A stretch of DNA of 5,029 nt. Source: Pseudomonadales bacterium (GTDB taxonomy: Bacteria; Pseudomonadota; Gammaproteobacteria; Pseudomonadales; Azotimanducaceae). A model generated the notes under the pieces. That model did not search any database. It saw only the letters and a program-made list of their open reading frames with translations, and was not told where the DNA came from. Made by a program: the position numbers and the translations under genes. Below, in pieces: positions 1-5,029 of this stretch; position 1 is the stretch's first letter, and every line of letters begins with the position of its first letter. The stretch spans positions 1-5,029 of the forward strand of contig JAQWQN010000120.1 in assembly GCA_029244465.1 (NCBI GenBank), in the 5' to 3' direction.

Positions 1-770
1 GCACTCCCACCATTAAAACCAAACCAACCGACCCACAACATGCCTGCGCCCATCATCGTCAGCGGCATATTGTGCGGCGGCATCGCTTGGGCGGGGAAAC
101 CTCGACGATTACCAAGCACGACGGCGACAACAAGCGCGGCGACCCCGGCAGTAATATGTACAACGGTTCCACCAGCGAAATCCATCACCCCCAAATCGCT
201 TAGCCAACCACCACCCCAGACCCAATGGCAAATGGGCGCATAAACTAACAACAACCACGCAGCACTAAAGAGCAAGATTGCTGAGAACTTCATACGTTCG
301 GCGAAGCCACCAACGATGAGTGCGGGCGTGATAATGGCGAAGGTCATTTGAAAAAGAGCAAATGAACTCTCTGGAATCGTGCCACTGACCGTTTCTTCAC
401 CAATACCAACCAGCAGCACATTTTCAAGCCCCCCGACAAACGCATTCATGCTACCGCCATCTCCGAACGCTAGAGAGTAGCCAACGAGTAGCCATAATAG
501 AGACGCCACACAGGTAATTGCGAAGCACTGCATCAATACACTGAGTACATTCTTCGATCGGACCAACCCACCATAAAAGAGAGATAATCCCGGAATTGTC
601 ATGAATAGCACCAACGCCGTCGCGGTGAGAATCCACGCGGTATCGGCCCCATTCAGTTCATCGGCATAAACACTGGTCGAAAATAATGAAACCACCAACA
701 ACAGACCGATACGACCCCATAAACGATTGTTGTGATCAGTTCTTATTCCCAAATTCTTTATCCTACGCAC
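1..770 (-). CDS. amt: Ammonium transporter (Amt/AmtB family), 5' part; 3' end beyond the left edge
   Basis: Inner-membrane channel that conducts ammonium/ammonia into the cell, normally as a trimer. I translated the minus strand: 256 complete residues from GTG at 770, open to the edge. Residues about 19-36 form a signal peptide (hydrophobic stretch, then STSVYA before DELN), as in E. coli AmtB. The body is a chain of hydrophobic helices with the family blocks LWLLVGYSLAFG (92-103), GGFAERMKFS (154-163), VWGGG (184-188) and DFAGGTVVH (197-205). Counterparts of the E. coli AmtB residues F107, W148, D160, H168, F215 and S219 fall at F144, W185, D197, H205, F252 and S256 with no gap, so the pore looks functional. 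Start is uncertain: GTG 770 has GAGGG (777-781) six bases upstream; TTG 752 has AGGA (761-764) eight bases upstream and would remove six residues. No ATG fits. An NtrC-like site lies upstream. No glnK is found on the promoter side; it could lie downstream, off window. Confidence 0.96.
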   Translation of the reverse strand, partial: MRRIKNLGIRTDHNNRLWGRIGLLLVVSLFSTSVYADELNGADTAWILTATALVLFMTIPGLSLFYGGLVRSKNVLSVLMQCFAITCVASLLWLLVGYSLAFGDGGSMNAFVGGLENVLLVGIGEETVSGTIPESSFALFQMTFAIITPALIVGGFAERMKFSAILLFSAAWLLLVYAPICHWVWGGGWLSDLGVMDFAGGTVVHITAGVAALVVAVVLGNRRGFPAQAMPPHNMPLTMMGAGMLWVGWFGFNGGS

Positions 771-825
771 TAGCTACCCTCATACCCCATTTGTGCCTTC
801 GATTATGTTCGAACGACCCTGGTAA

Positions 826-842
826 CGCTACATTTTTGTGCA
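826..842 (-). promoter_or_regulatory. Possible second, weaker NtrC-like site
   Basis: On the minus strand this 17-mer starts TGCACAAAAATG. The first half site TGCAC is perfect, while the second is degenerate (GTAGC in place of GGTGC). It matches 10 of the 14 specified consensus positions. Its centre is 60 bases from the stronger site, close to six helical turns, so the two would sit on a similar face of the DNA. Paired sites are usual at NtrC enhancers, but this one alone would not be called. Confidence 0.25.
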
Positions 843-885
843 TATTCTACTCTTAAGACGAGCGCCGATGGCTATGCGCAGAAAA

Positions 886-902
886 TGCACTTTTTTGGTG
901 CT
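886..902 (-). promoter_or_regulatory. NtrC (NRI) binding site upstream of amt
   Basis: Seen: a 17-base imperfect palindrome, TGCACTTTTTTGGTGCT on the plus strand. Compared with the enterobacterial NtrC consensus TGCACCANNNTGGTGCA, both half sites (TGCAC and GGTGC) are intact at the correct spacing, with mismatches at positions 6, 7 and 17. The centre (894) lies about 124 bases upstream of the GTG start of amt, an enhancer-like distance. NtrC activation of amt genes under nitrogen limitation is well known in proteobacteria, so the context supports the call. A matching sigma54 promoter is only weakly visible: GGCAC at 793-797 on the minus strand has GT instead of GC at the -12 position. Confidence 0.6.
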
Positions 903-1045
903 AATATATTATGTAATGTGTATTTTAGTATCGTTTGCTCGCTCACGCTCTCCAATCAGTCACCCCTGACGATTTTCGCAAACCTGAGGTCCGCGGTAAT
1001 ATCTCACCGAAAACAACCTGTAGTCAGCGTGATACCAATCCGTTG

Positions 1046-1066
1046 ATTGCGAGCTGGCCTTGCAAT
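1046..1066. repeat. Small inverted repeat (8-bp stem, 5-base loop)
   Basis: ATTGCGAG (1046-1053) can pair with CTTGCAAT (1059-1066) around the loop CTGGC, using one G-U pair. No T-run follows on the plus strand, so it is not an intrinsic terminator. It lies about 135 bases before moxR and upstream of the promoter proposed here, so it could be an operator-like palindrome or chance. Confidence 0.3.
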
Positions 1067-1145
1067 GACCTGCGATTCACACTATTGACTGTCGTAAATG
1101 TAGACCCTTTGTTCGTTTTTTGTAGGAACGCTCGCTCGACCCGGC

Positions 1146-1173
1146 TGGACGACAGCCTTTTGGCCGCTACAAT
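1146..1173 (+). promoter_or_regulatory. Likely sigma70 promoter of the MoxR operon
   Basis: The -10 element TACAAT (1168-1173) matches five of six consensus bases. A -35-like TGGACG (1146-1151) matches four of six, with a 16-base spacer. Transcription would start near 1180, giving an untranslated leader of about 20 bases before the moxR ATG at 1200. A short inverted repeat, GGCTG (1143-1147) and CAGCC (1153-1157), overlaps the -35 element. Confidence 0.45.
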
Positions 1174-1199
1174 ACCGCCTCGCCCAAAAAGATCTTAGT

Positions 1200-2171
1200 A
1201 TGAACACGACAAGTCCAAACCCTGCCTACGCTGCAATCTCCCAAGCGCAGGAATATCTGCAATCAAAAATCATTGGACAAAAAGTCTTAGTTGAGCGCCT
1301 CATCATGGCGCTCCTTTGTGACGGGCATTTACTCGTGGAAGGCGCGCCAGGTCTCGCAAAAACACGGGCAATCAAGGAACTGGCCGAATTGATTGAAGGC
1401 GATTTTCACCGCATCCAATTCACCCCAGACTTACTGCCCAGCGATATAACCGGCACTGAAATATATCGACCTGAAGATGGGTCATTCAAGTTTCAGAAAG
1501 GACCAATATTCCACAATCTCATACTCGCCGACGAGATAAACCGAGCTCCAGCTAAAGTACAGTCTGCGCTTCTGGAAGCTATGGCGGAACATCAGATCAG
1601 TTTTGGCCGCGAGACATTCCCGCTAGCAGACTTGTTTTTAGTCATGGCAACGCAAAACCCCATAGAACAGGAAGGTACCTATCCCCTGCCAGAAGCCCAA
1701 CTGGATCGCTTCCTCATGCATGTTGTGGTCGACTATCCAGATGCAACCGCTGAAATGGCGATCTTGAATTTGGTCCGCAACGAAAATGCGGGGGTTGCAG
1801 GCCCTAGCCAGCCACCCGTAGTAACACAGAGCGAGATTTTCAGCGCTAGGCAGGCAATGTTAGATCTGCACATGGCAGAGTCCGTGGAGAACTACATCGT
1901 GGCGCTAACGATGGCAACTCGACAGCCGCCAGAATCAGTTGCGTCTTGGATTGAATATGGCGGGTCACCACGAGCAACAATTGCACTCGATATCTGTGCC
2001 CGCGCACTGGCATGGCTACAAGGACGCGACTTCGTGACACCAGATGACGTGCAAAATGTTGCTCACGACATTTTACGGCATCGTCTTATTCTGACCTTTG
2101 AAGCAGATGCTCAGGCAATTACAGCCGATCAAGTTATAGATACGCTACTTGAAACGATTCCGGTTCCTTGA
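1200..2171 (+). CDS. moxR: MoxR-family AAA+ ATPase
   Basis: Cytoplasmic ATPase of 323 aa, the usual MoxR length (about 300-350). Motifs in order: IIGQ (24-27) at the start of the AAA_3 domain; Walker A GAPGLAKT (48-55); Walker B LILADE (107-112) followed by the family signature INRAPAKVQSALLEAMAE (113-130); sensor 1 ATQNP (150-154, N153); arginine-finger region EAQLDRF (165-171, R170); and, in the C-terminal lid (AAA_lid_2), sensor 2 GGSPR (254-258). All catalytic residues are present, so it should hydrolyse ATP. MoxR proteins are thought to act as chaperone-like remodellers of VWA-domain partners, and such partners follow directly downstream. The ATG at 1200 is chosen because it gives the normal N-terminus; its ribosome site is weak (AAAAAGA, 1186-1192, about seven bases upstream). 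A TACAAT promoter sits about 27 bases upstream. A 43-base gap separates it from the DUF58 gene, with no terminator visible in it. Confidence 0.97.
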   Translation: MNTTSPNPAYAAISQAQEYLQSKIIGQKVLVERLIMALLCDGHLLVEGAPGLAKTRAIKELAELIEGDFHRIQFTPDLLPSDITGTEIYRPEDGSFKFQKGPIFHNLILADEINRAPAKVQSALLEAMAEHQISFGRETFPLADLFLVMATQNPIEQEGTYPLPEAQLDRFLMHVVVDYPDATAEMAILNLVRNENAGVAGPSQPPVVTQSEIFSARQAMLDLHMAESVENYIVALTMATRQPPESVASWIEYGGSPRATIALDICARALAWLQGRDFVTPDDVQNVAHDILRHRLILTFEADAQAITADQVIDTLLETIPVP

Positions 2172-2214
2172 GTCCTGCTACCCAGATTAACAAGGCACAC
2201 GAAAGAGAAGCACG

Positions 2215-3165
2215 TTGGGCAACGAAGGTAATACAGAACGGTTACAACGCATGGTAGGCAAGGGCTCACACCTCGAAGGCGCTTACGTCACCCTTGATCA
2301 GCTTTTAGCCCTTCGCTTCTTGCCAGCGCCGGTACAACTCCGCACAAAAAACGCGCGCATTGTTGGGCATCGTGCAGGCAGCAAGCTCTCAACGCTGAAA
2401 GGGCGGGGCGTTGATCTCGCGGAAGTTCGTGCGTATCAGCCTGGCGACGACATCCGAAGTATCGATTGGCGTGTTACAGCGCGGATGAACAAGCCCCACA
2501 CGAAAATCTTTCGTGAAGAGCGTGAACGCCCGACCCTTATTGTCGTAGACCAAACTCAGAACATGTTTTTTGGCTCTAAAGTAAGACTAAAGTCTGTCGC
2601 GGTAGCCGATTTCGCAGCCCGTATCGCCTGGCAAACACTAGCAGCCAGCGATCGAGTTGGCGGCCTTGTTGTCGGCAACGAAGAAGCGCGACTACACAAG
2701 CCATATAGGACCACTAAGGCAGTTGCACGTCTGCTAAATGACATCGCAGATCTTAACCAAAGCCTCAGCCGTGAAACCAATACCGAGATAACCCTCCACG
2801 ACGCCATGCTGCGCGTTAGACGCTTGGCGAGAAGCAATTACCGCGTCTTTGTCATCAGTGACTTTGCCGGATCTCTCGATGGCTGGGCAGACCACTTGCA
2901 ACAACTCGCCAAACATAATCAGGTGACTGCCGTTCACGTTTTTGATCCTATGGAGCTTGAACTACCTGCATCAGACCACTACTTAGTCACTGACGGCAGC
3001 GAAAGGCTCCAATTCTATACAGGGGATCAATCACTACGGTCACGGTACCGCGACCAATTTGAAAAACGGGCCGCGTTATTGACTCAAGCCTGCCAACACG
3101 ATTCCATGCGCTACCTTTCTATGTCGACGGATAGAACAGAAATCGACTCGGTCCAGTGGTTGTAG
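2215..3165 (+). CDS. DUF58 domain protein with a VWA-like fold
   Basis: Protein of 316 aa, the typical partner encoded directly after MoxR. The DUF58 core runs from about 62 to 106: GRGVDLAEVRAYQPGDD (63-79), then IRSIDWRVTAR (80-90) and FREERERP (99-106). A VWA-like Rossmann domain follows: strand TLIVVD (107-112), later DRVGGLVVG (146-154) and VFVISDF (211-217). The metal-site loop that would read DxSxS is D-Q-T-Q-N (112-116), so two of the three expected ligand positions are changed (S to T, S to N). No transmembrane segment is seen, so it is likely cytoplasmic or peripheral. Molecular role unknown; presumed MoxR client or adaptor. Start: TTG 2215 with an AAAGAG ribosome site (2202-2207) seven bases upstream; a stop at 2188-2190 limits extension. 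ATG 2251 is the alternative but lacks a ribosome site. The stop codon directly abuts the next ATG (TAGATG). Confidence 0.94.
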   Translation: MGNEGNTERLQRMVGKGSHLEGAYVTLDQLLALRFLPAPVQLRTKNARIVGHRAGSKLSTLKGRGVDLAEVRAYQPGDDIRSIDWRVTARMNKPHTKIFREERERPTLIVVDQTQNMFFGSKVRLKSVAVADFAARIAWQTLAASDRVGGLVVGNEEARLHKPYRTTKAVARLLNDIADLNQSLSRETNTEITLHDAMLRVRRLARSNYRVFVISDFAGSLDGWADHLQQLAKHNQVTAVHVFDPMELELPASDHYLVTDGSERLQFYTGDQSLRSRYRDQFEKRAALLTQACQHDSMRYLSMSTDRTEIDSVQWL

Positions 3166-3648
3166 ATGCAAAGCGATCCGCTACAACAGCTACGGGACGT
3201 ACACGCGCCAATTGACCCTAGTTGGTGGCCACCAGCACCGGGGTGGTGGGTCCTTGCCAGCGCACTAATCGGATGTTTGGTTTGGCTAAGTTGGCGGATG
3301 TGGAGCGCTTGGCGACGCGGCGCTCCGTTGCGCGCAGCCCGCAAAATTCATCAAAACTACTGCAACGCTCTCGGGAGCGGGGAGATCGACATCCCCACCT
3401 ACCTGCACTTAAGTAACGAGTTGCTCAAACGCGTCTTGGTGCGCGGATATCAGCAATATCGCTTCGCACCACTTTCCGGCGATCGATGGCTCCACGAACT
3501 AGACCGACTCAGTAAAAGCGACGCGTTCACCTGTGGGCCGGGCAAAGCGCTTGGCGACAATCGTTTCAGTCCTGATCCCAGCGAAAATATCGATGGTCTA
3601 CCCGAAGCGATCAACCGAATTCTTGCCAACTCCGAGGTCGCGGCATGA
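3166..3648 (+). CDS. DUF4381 family small membrane protein
   Basis: Protein of 160 aa matching the DUF4381 pattern: an N-terminal LRDVHAPIDPSWWPPAPGWW (9-28) close to the family signature, then one transmembrane helix at about 28-47 and a basic stop-transfer stretch (WRRGAPLRAARK, 49-60). The remainder is a soluble helical domain containing NELLKRVLVRGY (84-95) and GDRWLHELD (105-113), both typical of the family. The basic residues after the helix suggest that the C-terminal domain is cytoplasmic, where it could contact MoxR or the DUF58 protein; that contact is inferred. The family is known mainly from its fixed place between DUF58 and BatA-type genes; no biochemical function is established. 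The ATG follows the DUF58 stop without a gap and has no good ribosome site of its own, so it is probably translated by coupling. Its end overlaps the next gene by four bases (ATGA). Confidence 0.9.
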   Translation: MQSDPLQQLRDVHAPIDPSWWPPAPGWWVLASALIGCLVWLSWRMWSAWRRGAPLRAARKIHQNYCNALGSGEIDIPTYLHLSNELLKRVLVRGYQQYRFAPLSGDRWLHELDRLSKSDAFTCGPGKALGDNRFSPDPSENIDGLPEAINRILANSEVAA

Positions 3649-4643
3649 TTGAATGGATATGGATCTGGTGCTTTGTGCTACTCCCGCTACCCATTGTTAT
3701 CCGTTGGCTTTTTAGCCCACGCCGACGAGAGCAAGCTGCACTCACTGTACCAAGCATCAACACCTTTTCTTCCGTGCAAGCCGGACCGGGAGCAGAAGAA
3801 TCAGGCCGGCGATGGCGGTTGATACTGCTCGTTCTTGCTTGGCTGTTCTTAGTCATCGCCGCCGCTCGACCGCAGTGGACCGGAGAGCCTATTTCGCTAC
3901 CGCAAAGCGGTCGAGACCTCATGCTTGCGGTGGACATTTCAGGCAGCATGGCCACCGAAGATATGGCCGTAAACGGTCGTTTCATTGATCGCCTAACCGT
4001 TGTCAAAGCTGTCGTTGGCGACTTTATCGAGGCTCGCCAAGGTGACCGTGTGGGTCTTGTCTTATTCGGTACAAACGCCTATTTGCAAGCACCTCTGACC
4101 TTCGACTTAACGAGCGTAAATCGGTTGTTGGTAGAAGCACCGGTCGGAATCGCCGGGGGTAAAACGGCGATCGGAGATGCCATCGGCCTCGCCGTCAAGC
4201 GATTGCGGCTTCGTCCGCAAGAAGACAAAGTCATTATTTTACTTACGGACGGAGCCAACAATGTTGGCGAAGTTGCACCACAAAAGGCGGCCGAACTCGC
4301 AGCGTTCGACAAGATCAAAATCTACACCGTTGGAGTTGGCGCGGATGAGATGCGTATGCCGAGCTTATTTGGCAGCCTCGGGCGGATGACAAACCCATCC
4401 GCAGATCTAGATGAAGACACCTTAAAGGAAGTGGCTAGCGTCACTAACGGTGAGTACTATCGAGCGAAAGACACCGCCAAACTGCAAGAAATTTATGCGC
4501 TCATCGACGAGCTTGAGCCGATCGATCAGGACCCAGAAACCTACCGGCCAATCCAGGCGCTCTACTATTGGCCGCTATCTGCAGCGCTTGTAATTTTCGC
4601 CTTCTTCCTACTCTTTAGCGTCTGGCAAAAACGTGGTGTTTGA
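3645..4643 (+). CDS. batA: BatA-like membrane-anchored VWA domain protein
   Basis: Protein of 332 aa with the BatA layout: TM helix 1 at about 3-22, TM helix 2 at about 58-74, a VWA domain at about 89-285, and a C-terminal TM helix at about 306-326. The segment AAARPQW (72-78) after helix 2 is characteristic. The metal-ion-dependent adhesion site is complete: DISGS (97-101), T174 in TAIGDAIG, and D202 in LLTDGANN, so it should bind a divalent cation and a protein ligand. Other family blocks: GDRVGLVLFGTNAYLQAPLTFD (133-154) and IYTVGVGAD (226-234). Bat proteins were named for Bacteroides aerotolerance; the actual mechanism is unsettled. Start: ATG 3645 has GAGG (3634-3637) seven bases upstream, the clearest ribosome site in the operon, and overlaps the preceding stop by four bases. 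The 3' end overlaps the next gene by eight or eleven bases. Confidence 0.95.
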   Translation: MIEWIWIWCFVLLPLPIVIRWLFSPRRREQAALTVPSINTFSSVQAGPGAEESGRRWRLILLVLAWLFLVIAAARPQWTGEPISLPQSGRDLMLAVDISGSMATEDMAVNGRFIDRLTVVKAVVGDFIEARQGDRVGLVLFGTNAYLQAPLTFDLTSVNRLLVEAPVGIAGGKTAIGDAIGLAVKRLRLRPQEDKVIILLTDGANNVGEVAPQKAAELAAFDKIKIYTVGVGADEMRMPSLFGSLGRMTNPSADLDEDTLKEVASVTNGEYYRAKDTAKLQEIYALIDELEPIDQDPETYRPIQALYYWPLSAALVIFAFFLLFSVWQKRGV

Positions 4644-5029
4644 AGCCTTCCACTTCATTCGACCCTGGTGGCTAGTTGGCATTATTCCGGCGGTTGGGCT
4701 TGCCTGGTATTGGCTACGCAGAACGCAGACCGGTAGCGGTTGGGAAGGCGCGATCGACTCCGAACTCCTGAGCGTGCTTTTAGATGTAACCCAAACGCGA
4801 AGCAGCAAATGGTTTTCAAGCTTGTTAGTCGCCTCTCTCTTCATCGCACCGATTGGTTTGGCAGGTCCGGCGTGGGAGAAACTACCGCAGAACGTGGAAC
4901 AACGGGAAGATACCCTGATTATCCTGTTAGACCTTTCTTTGTCGATGCTCGCGCAAGACCTACAGCCTTCTCGAATCGATCGCGCACGACAAGAAATTGT
5001 GGATATCTTGCGCCTGCGTGTCGAAGGTC
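4636..5029 (+). CDS. batB: BatB-like membrane-anchored VWA domain protein, 5' part; 3' end beyond the right edge
   Basis: I translated the frame from GTG 4636: 131 complete residues, open to the edge. The start FEAFHFIRPWWLVGIIPAV is typical of BatB-type proteins, with TM helix 1 at about 10-27. A second TM helix at about 61-77 ends in LAGPAWEKLPQ (75-85), equivalent to the ARPQW segment of BatA. The VWA domain then begins: TLIILLD (93-99) and an intact DLSLSM metal-site motif (99-104), followed by AQDLQPSRIDRARQEIVDIL (106-125), which closely fits the BatB pattern. In gammaproteobacteria this protein often carries C-terminal TPR repeats; that part is not in the window. The start is GTG 4636, or the adjacent in-frame GTG 4633; no ATG is available before the VWA domain. 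Either overlaps the end of the batA-like gene, implying translational coupling. A paralogue of its upstream neighbour, it probably shares membrane and partners with it. Confidence 0.92.
   Translation, partial: MFEAFHFIRPWWLVGIIPAVGLAWYWLRRTQTGSGWEGAIDSELLSVLLDVTQTRSSKWFSSLLVASLFIAPIGLAGPAWEKLPQNVEQREDTLIILLDLSLSMLAQDLQPSRIDRARQEIVDILRLRVEG

Larger units (their letters stand above)
771..1199. other. Divergent intergenic region between amt and the MoxR operon
   Basis: No convincing gene is seen in these 429 bases. The amt-proximal half is AT-rich and carries the NtrC-like operator and its weaker companion. The moxR-proximal half has a small hairpin and a sigma70-like promoter. An open frame of 87 codons (TTG 935 to TAG 1198) ends one base before the moxR start codon, but it has no ATG start near its beginning, no recognisable domain and a non-protein-like composition, so I do not call it a gene. 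I saw no tRNA, riboswitch or strong terminator. Confidence 0.7.

Noticed and set aside
40..243. Plus-strand open frame inside the amt region
   Set aside because: It is antisense to amt, whose minus-strand translation matches the Amt family with all key residues; the plus-strand product is low-complexity.
451..636. Minus-strand open frame in another frame of the amt gene
   Set aside because: It covers the same DNA as the clear Amt reading frame and has no family features. The true frame is continuous from 770 to the edge.
1085..1113. TTGACT (1085-1090) as the -35 of a moxR promoter
   Set aside because: At 16-18 base spacing the -10 candidates are CTTTGT, TTTGTT or similar, which are poor. 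The TACAAT at 1168 is a better candidate.
1143..1161. Intrinsic terminator (GGCTG/CAGCC hairpin then TTTT)
   Set aside because: A five-bp stem and only four T are too weak, and no plus-strand gene lies upstream that would need termination.
935..1198. An 87-codon plus-strand open frame ending one base before the moxR start
   Set aside because: It begins with TTG without a ribosome site, shows no domain or periodic protein-like pattern, and would cover the proposed moxR promoter. The abutting stop looks accidental.
3611..4006. A 131-codon minus-strand open frame opposite the BatA-like gene
   Set aside because: It is antisense to a well-supported VWA gene, rich in Ser/Arg as expected of a shadow frame, and has no recognisable domain.
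1200..5029. A new defence or mobile system in the right-hand operon
   Set aside because: Every gene fits the known MoxR/DUF58/DUF4381/Bat arrangement in order and length. No nuclease, integrase, transposase, direct repeats or att-like sites are visible.

Overview
The window is bacterial chromosomal DNA of roughly 50% GC. It reads most like a gammaproteobacterium, because the gene order MoxR ATPase / DUF58 protein / DUF4381 protein / BatA-type VWA / BatB-type VWA, with these family variants, is typical of that class. This is an inference from gene order and protein motifs; no marker gene fixes the taxon.

Left part (1-770, minus strand): the N-terminal 256 residues of an Amt/MEP/Rh ammonium transporter, whose 3' end lies beyond the left edge. 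The pore, gating and recruitment residues known from E. coli AmtB are all present with identical spacing up to the edge.

Middle (771-1199): a 429-base divergent intergenic region with no convincing gene. It holds a strong match to the NtrC operator (886-902, upstream of amt), a weaker second copy, a small hairpin (1046-1066), and a plausible sigma70 promoter (1146-1173) just before the rightward operon.

Right part (1200-5029, plus strand): a tightly packed operon. It encodes a MoxR-family AAA+ ATPase, a DUF58 protein with a von Willebrand A-like fold, a small one-TM DUF4381 protein, a membrane-anchored VWA protein with a complete metal site (BatA-like), and the start of a second membrane-anchored VWA protein (BatB-like) cut by the right edge. 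From DUF58 onward, consecutive genes abut or overlap. The working model from family knowledge is that the MoxR ATPase acts as a chaperone or remodelling engine on the VWA-domain partners at the inner membrane. These systems are linked to envelope stress and aerotolerance, but their exact substrate is not established.

I do not see a novel defence, mobile or RNA system. The window holds a widespread but poorly understood operon next to a nitrogen-regulated transporter. The points most worth a second look are the NtrC-like operator and the degenerate metal site of the DUF58 protein.
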